From Planctomycetaceae bacterium (GTDB lineage Bacteria; Planctomycetota; Planctomycetia; Planctomycetales; Planctomycetaceae), in assembly GCA_019636285.1 (NCBI GenBank), contig JAHBXV010000002.1, positions 247,296 through 311,295 of the forward strand: DNA of 64,000 nucleotides, written 5' to 3'. Below are positions 42,868 to 53,337 of this stretch, in pieces. The notes beneath the pieces were generated by a model. That model was not told the origin of the DNA, searched no databases, and saw only the letters and a program-made list of their open reading frames with translations. Position 1 is the first letter of the stretch. Every line of letters begins with the position of its first letter. A program made the position numbers and the translations under genes.

Positions 42868-45387
42868 ATGATCTTCCCCATGGCCGCCGTCCCGCTTCCC
42901 ATTGACGCGATCCTCCCTGGACTGTGGGCCACCTTGCGCGAACGGGAAAGCGTCGTGGTTCGCGCCGGAACCGGTGCCGGAAAGAGCACCCGTGTTCCGG
43001 CCGCGCTCCTGGGGGAACCGTGGCTGGGAGACCGTGAAGTCCTGGTGCTGCAACCTCGGCGACTCGCCGCTCGTGCCGTCGCCCGCCGCATCGCCGAAGA
43101 ACGCGGCAGCCGTCTGGGGGCGGAAGTTGGCTACCAGGTCCGGTTCGATTCGCAGGCGAGTCGTGATACGCGATTGCTGGTTGTCACGGAAGGAATCCTG
43201 ATCCGCCGCTTGCTGGCCGACCCGTTTCTCGAATCGGTCGGAGTCGTCGTGCTCGACGAATTTCACGAACGGCATCTCGAGACCGACCTTGCTCTCGCCA
43301 TGTGTCGCCGCGTGCAACAGACGGTTCGTCCAGACCTGCGGCTGGTCGTCATGTCCGCGACGCTGGCCGCGGAAGACGTGGCCGCCTTTCTCGACAACTG
43401 TCCGATCCTTGGCTGCGATCCTCCTCAATACCCCGTGGAAGTCCGCCACCTCGAGATCGCCGGCCATCCGACTCCTTCCGAGATGGCTGCTGCCATCCGG
43501 AGCCTCTCCGGTTCCGTCACGGGGGACATCCTGGGCTTTCTTCCGGGCATCCGGGAGATTCAGCGCACAGCGGCGGAGTTGGCCGGATCCCCCTTCGAAG
43601 TCTTGCCCCTGTATGGCGAACTTTCGACCGCGGCGCAGGATCGCGTTTTTCAACCCGCCGAGTCTAAACGAGTCATCCTCGCCACGAACGTCGCCGAGAC
43701 ATCGCTGACGATTCCCGGAATCGCCGCCGTTGTCGATTCGGGGCTCGCCCGAATCCGCGAGTACGATGCGCGCACCGGCCTCAATCGCCTGGTCACCAAG
43801 GCGATCTCCCGCGCGGCGGCTGCCCAGCGCGGCGGTCGCGCGGGGCGGCTGGGGCCGGGAATTTGCGTTCGACTGTGGAGTCTCCCGTCCGACGCCGCGC
43901 GACCCGCGTTCGAGACACCCGAAATTCACCGCCTGGAACTCGCGGGAACACTCTTGCAGTTGGCGACGTGGGGAGAAACCGATTGGCGGAGCTTCCCATG
44001 GTTTGAAGCTCCCCGGGAAGAAGCCGTTAGGCAGGCATACGCGGTGTTGGAACGACTGGGGGCCTGGTCGTCAGGCTCGCTCACACCGTTTGGAGGTCAA
44101 CTCGCGCGGTGGCCTCTGGAACCGCGACTGGCCGCGCTCGTGGAATACGGTTGCGAACACGGGGCCTTCGAAGCGGCTGCCTGGGCGGCCATTCTGCTGT
44201 CGGAGCGCGGCCCGTTCTCGCGCGAGTCGGACAACGCCCGCTCGGGAGGAGTCTCCACGTCCGACATCTGGGACCGCGTCCTCACGATCCGCGCCTTTCA
44301 GGCCACGGGAAACCCACGGTCCGCGTTCGGTCCGCTCGATCCCAACGCGATTGCCACGGGCGAACGAATGGTCAAGCAGTTCCGCCGCATCGCCGGCAGT
44401 GCGGGTGAACAGCCCGATGGACCGCACGCCGCGGAAGTCGTCGCCCGCGGCGTCTTTCAGGCATTCTCGGATCGCCTCGCGCGCCGGCGTCCGAACGATC
44501 CCACGCGCGGCGTCATGATCGGGGGACGAGGCCTTCAACTGGCACGGTCGTCGGCCGTGACCGGTTCGGACCTCTTCGTTTGCCTGAATGTCGACGACGC
44601 GGGTTCAGAAGCCCTCGTGCGAATGGCTTCCGCGGTCGAACGCGACTGGCTTCCGCCCGACCGGTTGGAGACTCGCTATGAGCTGGAGGTCGACGCGCAA
44701 TCCGAACGCATTCAGGCACGTCGCCGAGTCTACTGGGACGGGCTGCTGCTCGAAGATTCACCGACGTCGCCCCCCAATGACGAAGCCGGCAGACAGGCGA
44801 TGCTCGACCTTGCCCGTCGCCACTGGCCAAAACCCTTTCCGGCGGAGAATCCCGACGTCGCCGGCTTTCTGGCGAGACTTCGCCTGGCGCGAAAGTCGAT
44901 TCCCGATGTCGATTGGCCCGACTGGAATGACGACTCGCTCAAGGACGTCCTTGGCGATGTTCTCTGGGGCTGTCGCACCTTCGAAGAGATTCGCCGCGCG
45001 CCCTGGCTGGATGTGTTAAAGGGACGTCTAACGCCGGAACAACGGCAAATCCTCGATCGTGAAATTCCCGAACGCATCACCGTCCCCAGTGGCAGCCAGA
45101 TTCGGATCGAGTACGCCGTCGACGGGTCGCCGGTTCTCGCCGTGCGCATCCAGGAGGTCTTTGGCTGGAGAGCAACGCCCCGCATCGCCCGGGGACAAAT
45201 CCCTCTGTTGCTCCACCTCCTGGGTCCGAACCATCGACCGCAGCAGATCACCGATGATCTGGAATCGTTCTGGAAGAATGGTTATCCGATGGTTCGCGGC
45301 GAACTTCGTCGGCGGTATCCCAAACACTCGTGGCCCGACGATCCCTGGACCGCCGAGGCACAACGCGGCCCCAAGCGGCGAACCTGA
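42868..45387 (+). CDS. hrpB: ATP-dependent helicase HrpB
   Basis: 839 residues from the ATG at 42868; an in-frame ATG at 42880 is equally plausible and an upstream extension to 42745 looks non-coding. DEAH/RHA-family motifs are in order: motif I GTGAGKST (residues 34-41), motif II DEFH (130-133), motif III SATL, motif V TNVAETSLTIPG and motif VI AAAQRGGRAGRLGPG. The length and a C-terminal domain with RRRYPKHSWPDDP are typical for HrpB. It is an RNA/DNA helicase of poorly defined cellular role. The next gene follows 7 bases downstream. Confidence 0.94.
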   Translation: MIFPMAAVPLPIDAILPGLWATLRERESVVVRAGTGAGKSTRVPAALLGEPWLGDREVLVLQPRRLAARAVARRIAEERGSRLGAEVGYQVRFDSQASRDTRLLVVTEGILIRRLLADPFLESVGVVVLDEFHERHLETDLALAMCRRVQQTVRPDLRLVVMSATLAAEDVAAFLDNCPILGCDPPQYPVEVRHLEIAGHPTPSEMAAAIRSLSGSVTGDILGFLPGIREIQRTAAELAGSPFEVLPLYGELSTAAQDRVFQPAESKRVILATNVAETSLTIPGIAAVVDSGLARIREYDARTGLNRLVTKAISRAAAAQRGGRAGRLGPGICVRLWSLPSDAARPAFETPEIHRLELAGTLLQLATWGETDWRSFPWFEAPREEAVRQAYAVLERLGAWSSGSLTPFGGQLARWPLEPRLAALVEYGCEHGAFEAAAWAAILLSERGPFSRESDNARSGGVSTSDIWDRVLTIRAFQATGNPRSAFGPLDPNAIATGERMVKQFRRIAGSAGEQPDGPHAAEVVARGVFQAFSDRLARRRPNDPTRGVMIGGRGLQLARSSAVTGSDLFVCLNVDDAGSEALVRMASAVERDWLPPDRLETRYELEVDAQSERIQARRRVYWDGLLLEDSPTSPPNDEAGRQAMLDLARRHWPKPFPAENPDVAGFLARLRLARKSIPDVDWPDWNDDSLKDVLGDVLWGCRTFEEIRRAPWLDVLKGRLTPEQRQILDREIPERITVPSGSQIRIEYAVDGSPVLAVRIQEVFGWRATPRIARGQIPLLLHLLGPNHRPQQITDDLESFWKNGYPMVRGELRRRYPKHSWPDDPWTAEAQRGPKRRT

Positions 45388-45394
45388 ACTCCCC

Positions 45395-46000
45395 ATGACC
45401 AACCAGCCCGATCCCATGGCTTCCACAGCACCGGAAGCCCCGTCCGAACACCCGGCCACGCACTGGGATCGGGGCATCGCATTCCTCGCGGGGTCAGTGG
45501 TCCTCGCGGGGTTCGTCGCAGTGGCGACGGCCTCTCTCCCCCCGCGTTTTCGCTGGCTGGGTCTGCTGGCAGCACTGCAAGGCGTGGTCGTCGGATCGGG
45601 GCTGAGGCTCTGGCGCGAGCGAGTTTCGCTTTCGCATTCCCGCAGCGTCGTTCTCGCGGCGGCAATCCTCGGTCTGTTAACCTGGTGCGGCACGACGGCC
45701 ATTCATGTTCGCGCCCGGATAGCCCAGTCGCAAGTGGCCGGTCAGATGATCCGCGAGTTTGCCGTTCAGGCACGCGATCAGGGGCTGCCGCAGGAGGATT
45801 TGTCCGCGCTTGACGACGCAACCCGCATGGGATCTCTCGGTCGCGAACTGCCTCGCTATTTGCGTGGACGGGTAAGCGGCTGGAAAGATCCCTGGCCATT
45901 TATCCTGTGGGCAGTGGAAGGCGGGCTGGCGGCATTCGCGGCCGCATGGTTCGTCCGGCCCGCGAAACAGGCGGCGAACGTGCCAGCATCGGGGCTTTAA
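45395..46000 (+). CDS. Hypothetical membrane protein
   Basis: 201 residues from the ATG seven bases after hrpB, so it is probably in the same transcript. It has about four membrane segments ([51 protein letters not shown] and [18 protein letters not shown]) with a ~60-residue extracytoplasmic loop before the last. I do not recognise a family. It overlaps the convergent ABC gene by four bases at its 3' end. Confidence 0.72.
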   Translation: MTNQPDPMASTAPEAPSEHPATHWDRGIAFLAGSVVLAGFVAVATASLPPRFRWLGLLAALQGVVVGSGLRLWRERVSLSHSRSVVLAAAILGLLTWCGTTAIHVRARIAQSQVAGQMIREFAVQARDQGLPQEDLSALDDATRMGSLGRELPRYLRGRVSGWKDPWPFILWAVEGGLAAFAAAWFVRPAKQAANVPASGL

Positions 46001-47856
46001 CGCTTCCGCCGCTTCGCCAACCGTTGTTCCTGACGTTCTTCGATCACCTTGGCGGAAACCTGCGGAATCGCGGCGATCAGCTTCTTCGTGTAATCGTTCC
46101 GGGGATTCGCATACACGACATCGGCCGGTCCGTATTCGACAATCTTCCCGGCATTCATGACGGCCATCATGTCGGACATGAACTTGACCACGCTCAGGTC
46201 GTGGCTGATGAAGATGTAGGTCAGGCCGCGCTTCTCCTGCAAATCCTTAAGCAGATTGAGCACCTGGGCTTGCACCGAAACATCGAGAGCCGAGACCGAT
46301 TCGTCGCAGATCAGGAACTCGGGCTCGACCGCGAGCGCACGGGCGATGCACAGCCGTTGCCGCTGACCACCCGAAAACTCGTGCGGGTAGCGACGCAGGT
46401 GTTCTGGCAACAGCCCGACTTCGACAAGCAGTTCCGAAGCTCGATTGCGCCGATCCTGATAGTTTGCTCCCAGGTCATGCACACTCATCGCTTCGATCAA
46501 CATGCCTTCGACCGAAATCCGCGGATTCAGTGAGGCGTAGGGATCTTGGAAGACGACTTGCATCCGCCGCCGCTGCCGACGTAGTGTGCCGCCCCGCAAT
46601 TGCGACCAGGGCAATCCGTCGAACTCGACCGTCCCCGACGTGATCGGCGTCAGCCGCATCAGTCCGCGACCCGTAGTGGTTTTGCCGCATCCCGACTCGC
46701 CCACCAGCCCCAGCGTTTGGCCCTTATAGACGTCGAAGCTCACTCCATCGACGGCCTTCACGTAGCCGACGGTCTGCCGCAACAGGCCCGCCTTGATCGG
46801 GTAGTAGATCTTCAAGTCCCGGACCGAGAGCAGCGGCTTCGTCTCTTCGGGGACAAACTCGGTTCCCTTGGGAATCAGGGATTCGTCGAGATCTTTGGCA
46901 AGCGTCGACCGTGGCGGCAGCAGACGACCGCGACCGCGGCCTTCAATCTCCTTCAACCTCTCGGCGGACAACGGCTTTTCGATCAATTCCAGGCTGCCGT
47001 CGCTGTTTGTGCGCGTCTCCATATAGTCGAGCACGGTCGGCAGGCGTCGCCGGACCAGATCCAATCGTGGACGACACGCGAGCAGGCCCTTCGTGTACGG
47101 ATGTTTCGGGTTGAGAAAGATCTCGCCAACCGGGCCGTACTCGACAATCTTGCCGCGGTACATCACCGCGACTTCGTCGGCGATCTCGGCAATGACGCCC
47201 AGGTCGTGCGTGATGAACAGAATCGACATCCCTCGTTCGTCGCGCAGCTTGCGAATCAGATCCAGAATCTGCGCCTGAATTGTCACATCGAGCGCGGTCG
47301 TCGGCTCATCGGCGATCAAAAGTTGCGGGTTGCACGCCAGCGCCATCGCGATCATCACGCGCTGCTTCTGCCCGCCCGACATTTCGTGCGGAAACGAATC
47401 GATCCGCCGTTCGGCTTCGGGGATCCCGACTTCCCGAAACAATTCGATTGCCCGGGCCTGGGCTTCTTCACGCGACACTTTTTGATGGAGCAGAATGGCT
47501 TCCATCACCTGGCGGCCGACGCGATAGACCGGGTTCAGCGACGTCCCCGGCTCCTGAAAAATCATGCTGATGTCGCGGCCGCGAATCTGCTGCATGTCGC
47601 GGGACGGCAACTTGACGAGGTCTTTCCCCAAAAAAGAAATCTTGCCCGCCTCGATCTTCGCTCCGACGTCCGGGAGCAGCCGCATGATCGAGAGCGACGT
47701 CACTGACTTCCCAGACCCCGATTCCCCGACGAGCCCGAGCGTCTGACCGGGGGCGATCTTCACGCTGACGTTGTCGACCGCTCGCAGCACCGAGCGATCC
47801 GTCGAGAATGTCGTCGTCAGCCCGCTGATCTCCAGCAGGGCGGCTTCCTCGGACAT
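45997..47856 (-). CDS. Dipeptide/oligopeptide ABC transporter with two fused ATPase domains
   Basis: 619 residues from [10 protein letters not shown]; an ATG two codons upstream is possible. Two complete nucleotide-binding domains are fused. The first has [11 protein letters not shown] (residues 41-51), MSGGQKQR and [12 protein letters not shown]. The second has [21 protein letters not shown] and [11 protein letters not shown]. The two C-terminal extensions ([11 protein letters not shown] and [11 protein letters not shown]) are typical of OppD/OppF-type oligopeptide importers, and the fused form resembles YejF/GsiA. No cognate permease or binding protein is adjacent. It overlaps the convergent membrane protein gene by four bases. 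Confidence 0.93.
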   Translation of the reverse strand: MSEEAALLEISGLTTTFSTDRSVLRAVDNVSVKIAPGQTLGLVGESGSGKSVTSLSIMRLLPDVGAKIEAGKISFLGKDLVKLPSRDMQQIRGRDISMIFQEPGTSLNPVYRVGRQVMEAILLHQKVSREEAQARAIELFREVGIPEAERRIDSFPHEMSGGQKQRVMIAMALACNPQLLIADEPTTALDVTIQAQILDLIRKLRDERGMSILFITHDLGVIAEIADEVAVMYRGKIVEYGPVGEIFLNPKHPYTKGLLACRPRLDLVRRRLPTVLDYMETRTNSDGSLELIEKPLSAERLKEIEGRGRGRLLPPRSTLAKDLDESLIPKGTEFVPEETKPLLSVRDLKIYYPIKAGLLRQTVGYVKAVDGVSFDVYKGQTLGLVGESGCGKTTTGRGLMRLTPITSGTVEFDGLPWSQLRGGTLRRQRRRMQVVFQDPYASLNPRISVEGMLIEAMSVHDLGANYQDRRNRASELLVEVGLLPEHLRRYPHEFSGGQRQRLCIARALAVEPEFLICDESVSALDVSVQAQVLNLLKDLQEKRGLTYIFISHDLSVVKFMSDMMAVMNAGKIVEYGPADVVYANPRNDYTKKLIAAIPQVSAKVIEERQEQRLAKRRKR

Positions 47857-48044
47857 GGGCAAACTCCATCAACAGCCATCACGGCCAGGCATTCCTTCGA
47901 TCCCGGCGAACCTTGCTTGTCCTCGAACACCGACGGGTTGTCAACACCGCCGCGATTCGTCACGGTGTCAGGCATCAACTGACAATCCACTCGCGACCGC
48001 CTGCCCGTGATGGCGGCCCTCAATTCTATCCGGAGAGCTTCAGC

Positions 48045-48797
48045 ATGCGTGGTCTGGTCCGATCGATTTCGGTCCTTCTGGTTCTGGGAGCGTTCGCGGT
48101 CGGTTCTCCGAGCCGCGGTCGGTTGGACGCTGCTCCACCAGAAGCGGGCAAGCAAGTCGCGAGGGCGTTCCTGCATCCACGCGATACGACTCAGAAATTC
48201 GGATACTACCTGTACCTGCCAACGGACTACGTTGCGGGGACTGAAAAGAGTTGGCCGCTCTTGCTGTTCCTGCACGGAATGGGGGAACGCGGCGAGCAGC
48301 TCAGTCTCATCAAGCGGCATGGACCGCCCGCTCTGGTCGAGCGAGACCCGAAATACCCCTTTATCGTCGTCTCGCCACAATGTCCGGATGGGCAGATGTG
48401 GAACAGCGACACGCTTAGTTGGCTGCTTGACGAGATCGAAAGCGACTTCGCCGTCGACAAGAAGCGAATTTATGTGACCGGTCTCAGCATGGGGGGCTTT
48501 GGCACCTGGTCGCTCGGAGCCAGCACTCCAAAACGCTTCGCCGCCATCGCTCCCATCTGCGGAGGCGGCCGCCCCGAGTGGGCCGATCAGCTCAAGCAGG
48601 TTCCGATCTGGGCCTTCCACGGCGACCAGGACACGGCCGTCCTTCTGCATGAATCGCAGCGCATGGTTGACGCCATTCAGGCCGCCGGCGGCAATGCGAA
48701 ATTAACGATCTACCCCGGCGTCGGCCACGACAGTTGGACCCAAACCTACGCCGACCCCAAATTCTACGAATGGCTGCTCAGCCACGAACAGAAATAA
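48045..48797 (+). CDS. Exported alpha/beta hydrolase (esterase/peptidase-like)
   Basis: 250 residues from the ATG of MRGLVRSISVLLV; the frame extends upstream to 47913 but without signal character. An N-terminal signal segment is followed by LYLPTDY and PLLLFLHGMGERG (oxyanion region). The nucleophile elbow GLSMGG contains Ser148. The acid is Asp196 in HGDQD and the base is His228 in GVGHDSW. This is a predicted phospholipase/carboxylesterase of the kind annotated as predicted peptidases in planctomycetes. The target is unknown. A DinB-like gene follows 67 bases later. Confidence 0.86.
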   Translation: MRGLVRSISVLLVLGAFAVGSPSRGRLDAAPPEAGKQVARAFLHPRDTTQKFGYYLYLPTDYVAGTEKSWPLLLFLHGMGERGEQLSLIKRHGPPALVERDPKYPFIVVSPQCPDGQMWNSDTLSWLLDEIESDFAVDKKRIYVTGLSMGGFGTWSLGASTPKRFAAIAPICGGGRPEWADQLKQVPIWAFHGDQDTAVLLHESQRMVDAIQAAGGNAKLTIYPGVGHDSWTQTYADPKFYEWLLSHEQK

Positions 48798-48864
48798 ACG
48801 ACTCATCCATGAAAAGCCGCCGACGCCGTCGGCGGTCTTCCCACCTCCGCAAAGGAACCATCCC

Positions 48865-49374
48865 GTGGCCATCTCAGACGCATTTCTCCCCGAACTCGAT
48901 TTCGAAATGGCAACCACCCGCCGCGTTCTCGAGCGAGTTCCAGACGACAAACTCGACTGGAAGGCTCACCCAAAGTCCAACACCATCGGCTGGAATGCCA
49001 ACCACCTGGCGGAAATCCCAGGTTGGGTCGAGGGGACGTTCGCGGCCGATGTCTGGGATGTTAACCCACCCGGCGGGGAACCCTATCAGGCTCCGAAACT
49101 TGGCAGCCGCCAGGAGATTCTCGACCTGTTCGACGCCAACGTCGCGGCGGCGAAGAAATGCCTCGCCGCGACGCCAGATGCGGAGTTCATGAAGATGTGG
49201 TCGCTGGCAAGTGGCGGGCAGACATTAATGACCATTCCCAAGATAGCTGTTATCCGCACCTGGGTTCTCAATCACACCGTCCATCACCGGGGCATTCTGA
49301 CCGTCTATCTGCGGCTCAACGACATTCCCGTGCCCTCAATCTACGGCCCCTCCGGCGACGAACAGCCGGGGTGA
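48865..49374 (+). CDS. DinB-like four-helix bundle protein
   Basis: 169 residues from a GTG start with AAAGGA at 48851-48856. The helical pattern and three spaced His (NANHLAEIPGW early, HTVHHRGILTVYLRL late) match the DinB/YfiT metal-binding fold. Such proteins act in thiol or stress metabolism, but function is not defined by the sequence. It is followed by a 154-base gap before a secreted hypothetical. Confidence 0.86.
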   Translation: MAISDAFLPELDFEMATTRRVLERVPDDKLDWKAHPKSNTIGWNANHLAEIPGWVEGTFAADVWDVNPPGGEPYQAPKLGSRQEILDLFDANVAAAKKCLAATPDAEFMKMWSLASGGQTLMTIPKIAVIRTWVLNHTVHHRGILTVYLRLNDIPVPSIYGPSGDEQPG

Positions 49375-49527
49375 TCCCCAAAGCCGGCCATGCCATCGCC
49401 GGTCTTCGACATTCCGGGAACTCTCTGGCCGCCGCTAGCGTCACGAAAGATAGCCTCGTGCATCGCGCGGGACTGGTGAGCGCGCGTTCTCAGCGGCCCT
49501 CAATCCTCGAAGCTCAGGAATTCCATC

Positions 49528-50016
49528 ATGAGAACAACTCGTGTCAGACAAGGGTTCGGGCTGCTGTTCGGACTCGCCATCTGCCTGGGCTTGGCGGGCG
49601 ACTTGGCTTATGGAATTGGGTTCGTCCTCTCGGAAACCCGCGAGCAGTTGAAGCTCGACTACACCGTCGAGGCCACCGACCATGGCACGGACCGCGTGAC
49701 TGTCGTCTTCACGCTCGTCGATGAAGGCCGTTTGAAGCCGCTGGATGAAGTACGGTTAGTCATCCCAGCCGAAAAGAAGAACAGCGACGGCAGCTACTGG
49801 ATGGATCTGACCGTTGCTCTCGAAATGCGACCTCAGCCGGATGGCTCCCGAGTCGGCCGGATTCATCTCCGCCGCGACTGGGCCGCACGGGGAGAGATCC
49901 ATCTCGACACCCACACTCTGGACGGCAAGCTCGATCCGCTGACGCGCCTTCACCACGTCATTCCGTTGAAAGAGACCGTCACGAACGCCGCGAAAGCGTC
50001 GAGAACCTCAAACTGA
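49528..50016 (+). CDS. Secreted hypothetical protein
   Basis: 162 residues with a signal peptide (GFGLLFGLAICLGLAGDLAYG). The mature part is beta-rich (QLKLDYTVEATDHGTDRVTVVFTLVDEGRL) and lacks Cys. I do not recognise the family; it looks like a small periplasmic beta-sandwich. It is followed by a strong terminator at 50069. Confidence 0.7.
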   Translation: MRTTRVRQGFGLLFGLAICLGLAGDLAYGIGFVLSETREQLKLDYTVEATDHGTDRVTVVFTLVDEGRLKPLDEVRLVIPAEKKNSDGSYWMDLTVALEMRPQPDGSRVGRIHLRRDWAARGEIHLDTHTLDGKLDPLTRLHHVIPLKETVTNAAKASRTSN

Positions 50017-50068
50017 GCCCTCGGCCTTTGTCCCGGAACCCCATGATTTGCGAGACGCGCAAGAAAAA

Positions 50069-50094
50069 GGCCCGCGGCACATGTGCCGCGGGCC
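50069..50094. terminator. Bidirectional intrinsic terminator
   Basis: A perfect 26-nt palindrome (GGCCCGCGGCAC, then its complement) is preceded by an A-run. It lies between convergent genes and has only a weak T-run on the plus strand (TGATTTC). Confidence 0.85.
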
Positions 50095-50127
50095 TGATTT
50101 CATCGTGGGACGAACAATTCCGGAAAG

Positions 50128-51570
50128 CTACTTGTTGTTGATCGTCACGCCATCAAACGTGTCGGTCCGGAACGGTGAAGCCGGGAGTCCTTCCGCATTG
50201 TAAAGATTGCAGTCGGGATTGTTTCCCCAGCCATAGCGGACGGCGAAGGGGGCCTTCACTTCCGGCGAACTGACAACGACGGTATTGCCTTCGACTTTGG
50301 CATCCGCCCAGACCCACTTGCGATCTTCGCCGCAGATGGCGAATCCGGTCAACTTGTCGCCCTTCACGACCAGCCCGCCGCCGACATTGTGGAACTGGAG
50401 GACAATCTTCCCGTCCTTGCGCGACAGCGATTGATAGGTCGGCCCGGTCCAGACGAGGTCGCGGCCGTAGGCGACGTGCAGAGCGCTGAGGGCCAGACGC
50501 TTGCCGACATCCTGCTTGTTCTTGGGATGAATGTCATTGGCTTCGCCAATATCGATGATAACCGCCATGCCCGTATGCGGCAGCGATTGCGCCGTCATCA
50601 GTTGCGCCTCCCGAAGCTCGGCCCAGGCCGATTCCGTCGGCTGTTCGTCCTTCTTCATGAAGTTGGCCAGTTGCACCATGAAGAACGGAAACGGCCCCTG
50701 TCCCCAGTGGTTTCGCCAATCGCCGATCATGTCGGGCATCAGCGTCCGATACTGGTAGGCGCGGCCGGCGTTCGATTCGCCCTGGTACCAGATCGCTCCC
50801 TTGATGGCATAAGGAACCAGCGGTGCAATCATCCCGTTGTAGAGAACCGAAGCCCGATTCGGATTGTTGGCGTTCTTGGGATCGGCATTCGCGGCCGTTG
50901 TCCGTTCGAGAATCGGCCCGTAGTCTCCCTTGGAGGCGAGCATTTCGTGGCTCGTCCACGCCTCGGCAACCGTCCCCCCCCAAGCCGTATTGATCAGACC
51001 AATCGGTCGTCCCTCCAGCCCTTGATGCAGAGCCCGACCGAAGAAGTAACCGACCGCTGATTTGTCAGCGATCGTCTCCGGACTGCACTCGACCCATTGC
51101 CCCGTGCAATTCTCCTGGGGTTCTAGCGCCGTCGCCCGTGACACCTTGAAGATGCGGATTTTGGGATGTTTGGCGTTGGCGATCTCTTCCTGGGGATTGC
51201 CCGACGCGGCGACCGACCACTCCATGTTCGACTGACCGGAACAGATCCAGACGTCGCCCACGATGACGTTTTCCAGCGTGATCGCATTCTTGCCGGTAAT
51301 CGAAAGACTGACCGGGCCGAACTCCTTGACGGGCGGCAGCTTAACCATCCAGCGGCCGTTATCGCCTGCCGTCGCTTTCTTCTGCGAATCGCCAATCTTG
51401 ACGGTGACTTCCTCGCCGGGATCGGCCCAACCCCAGACAGGAAGATCGATGCCCTGCTGCAAACAGGCATTGTTCCCGAAAATCGCGGGCAACCGGACAT
51501 CGGCCCGCGCGATATTGGCGGCGGGCATCAACATCAGGGCGGCGATCAGCAGTCTTCGACAGATGCGCAT
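50128..51570 (-). CDS. Exported sialate O-acetylesterase-like SGNH hydrolase
   Basis: 480 residues from the ATG of MRICRRLLIAALML (signal peptide to NIARAD). The next part is an N-terminal beta-domain (LPAIFGNNACLQQGIDLPVWGW). Block I of the SGNH fold is CSGQSNMEW, with the nucleophilic Ser. The Gly is in LINTAWGGT and the catalytic Asp/His pair in NDIHPKNK. The family removes acetyl groups from sialic acids or other acetylated glycans. In planctomycetes it is likely to act on plant or algal polysaccharides. No sialidase is adjacent, so the natural substrate is uncertain. Confidence 0.92.
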   Translation of the reverse strand: MRICRRLLIAALMLMPAANIARADVRLPAIFGNNACLQQGIDLPVWGWADPGEEVTVKIGDSQKKATAGDNGRWMVKLPPVKEFGPVSLSITGKNAITLENVIVGDVWICSGQSNMEWSVAASGNPQEEIANAKHPKIRIFKVSRATALEPQENCTGQWVECSPETIADKSAVGYFFGRALHQGLEGRPIGLINTAWGGTVAEAWTSHEMLASKGDYGPILERTTAANADPKNANNPNRASVLYNGMIAPLVPYAIKGAIWYQGESNAGRAYQYRTLMPDMIGDWRNHWGQGPFPFFMVQLANFMKKDEQPTESAWAELREAQLMTAQSLPHTGMAVIIDIGEANDIHPKNKQDVGKRLALSALHVAYGRDLVWTGPTYQSLSRKDGKIVLQFHNVGGGLVVKGDKLTGFAICGEDRKWVWADAKVEGNTVVVSSPEVKAPFAVRYGWGNNPDCNLYNAEGLPASPFRTDTFDGVTINNK

Positions 51571-51789
51571 CGTGATTTCCTCAAACTGTCCCGAAATGGG
51601 TTTCACGGATTCTTCACGACCCAGTCATTAGATCGGAAACCGTGGATATCAGACCAAAAAACGAAGCTAACGCCGGGGTTACGTCGAAACAAGGCAACCG
51701 CGAAAGGGTTTCGCGCGAACTTCCCCGACAGGCTGCTTGTCTTCATCCGGACCACGCCATAACCTCCGTGACCCCGGTGCGCCTGGAAC

Positions 51790-53337
51790 ATGAGTGGCGC
51801 CCGAACGCCGTTATCAGCGTTGCACGGCGATCCCGAAGGAGTCACGCAGCTCGTGTCCGACCACCATTCGACGATCACCGACCTCACGCACGCCCGACCT
51901 GGCAGCTACCGCGAACTGATCGCGATTGCCTGGCCGCTCGTCCTCAGCAGCGGGACGCAGGCCATTCAGCACATTGTCGACCGCATTCTGCTGACCTGGT
52001 ATTCGCAGGAGGCAATGGCGGCATCGCTGCCGGCGGGGATATTTTTCTGGTCGGCCCTCAGCTTACCCTTCGGCACGGTCATGTACGTCAATTCGTTCGT
52101 CGCCCAATACGAGGGTGCCGAACGCCGCGATCGGGTGATGGCTTCCGTCTGGCAGGGAGTGTATCTCGCGGTCGTTGCTGGACTGTTGCTTGGAGCACTG
52201 GCTCCTCTGTCTGGCTGGCTGTTTGAACTCGTCGCGCACGGCGACGCGCTGATGAAGCACGAGGTCGACTACTTTTTCTGGTTGATGATTGGTTCGCTGC
52301 CAGCGCTTCTGTCTGCGGGGCTGTCGACGTTTTTCAGCGGGCGCGGACAGACCAACCTCGTTCTCGCGGTCAGCGCGTCGAGCGTCGCCATAAACATCCT
52401 GCTCGACATCGTGATGATTTTCGGATGGGGATCTTTTCCCGCTTTGGGAATTTCCGGAGCGGCGATCGCCACCGGTTGCGCCAACATCTTCGCGGCCATG
52501 ATTTACGTCGCGCTGTTGTCGCGCCGGGTTGTCGTCGCCACGTATGGAACCTGGAGCAACTGGCGATTCGAGCCTGAACTGTTCCGCCGCCTGCTCCGAT
52601 TCGGCCTTCCCAACGGATTGCAGATGTTTCTGGATGTGGCCGGGTTCAACATTTTCATGGTGGTCATCGGCTGGATCGGCCCGCGCGAGCTGGCCGCCAC
52701 CAACATCGCCTTCAACCTCAATACGCTCGCGTTTATCCCGGTGCTCGGAATTGGAATCGCGGTTTCGACACTGGTGGGCCAGCGCATTGGTGAAGGAGAC
52801 CCGGCCGTCGCCGAACAATCGGTCGGGAAGGGTGTCAATCTCGCGATGCTCTACATGGCCGCGTGGGCCGTCGTGTACATCGCCCTTCCCGATCTATTGC
52901 TGCTTCCCTACGGGTGGAAGACGGCGAATCCCGAAGAATTTGCCGCGACCCGCCAGACCGTGATCGTGTTGCTGAGATTCGTGGCGTTCTACTCTCTCAG
53001 CGACGCCATGGCGATCGTGTATGGAGCCGCCATTCGCGCGGCGGGCGATACCCGGTTTTCGCTTGCGGTGACAGTCCTCTGTTCAACGCTGCTGCTCGTC
53101 ACGCCGGTCACGCTGATCGCGTGGCTTTGGGAGCCCAGTCTGTTCTGGAGCTGGGTCTGGTGCTGCGCGTACGTCGTGGGAATGGGACTCTGCTTCTGGC
53201 TGCGGTTCCGCCAGGGCGTCTGGAAGACGATGCGCGTGATCGAAGCGGAACCTGCCGCGACGGAGACCGACGGGAATCGAACCGATTGGGCCGGGAAGCC
53301 ACGCTCGCAAGCCGGGGTTCTTCCGCTCAGCGAGTAA
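51790..53337 (+). CDS. MATE-family efflux transporter
   Basis: 515 residues from the ATG at 51790; a GTG at 51853 is possible. After a ~38-residue cytosolic N-terminus there are about twelve membrane helices in two halves (IAWPLVLSSGTQAIQHIVDRILL; RLLRFGLPNGLQMFLDVAGFNIF), the usual MATE architecture. The pair of related half-starts and the ISGAAIATGCANI segment agree. MATE proteins export drugs or metabolites using Na+ or H+ gradients. Its 3' end overlaps the convergent CBS gene by 11 bases. Confidence 0.92.
   Translation: MSGARTPLSALHGDPEGVTQLVSDHHSTITDLTHARPGSYRELIAIAWPLVLSSGTQAIQHIVDRILLTWYSQEAMAASLPAGIFFWSALSLPFGTVMYVNSFVAQYEGAERRDRVMASVWQGVYLAVVAGLLLGALAPLSGWLFELVAHGDALMKHEVDYFFWLMIGSLPALLSAGLSTFFSGRGQTNLVLAVSASSVAINILLDIVMIFGWGSFPALGISGAAIATGCANIFAAMIYVALLSRRVVVATYGTWSNWRFEPELFRRLLRFGLPNGLQMFLDVAGFNIFMVVIGWIGPRELAATNIAFNLNTLAFIPVLGIGIAVSTLVGQRIGEGDPAVAEQSVGKGVNLAMLYMAAWAVVYIALPDLLLLPYGWKTANPEEFAATRQTVIVLLRFVAFYSLSDAMAIVYGAAIRAAGDTRFSLAVTVLCSTLLLVTPVTLIAWLWEPSLFWSWVWCCAYVVGMGLCFWLRFRQGVWKTMRVIEAEPAATETDGNRTDWAGKPRSQAGVLPLSE

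Noticed and set aside
46600..47706. Plus-strand open frame of 368 residues opposite the tandem ABC ATPase
   Set aside because: The minus strand has two full ATPase domains; the antisense frame has no motifs.
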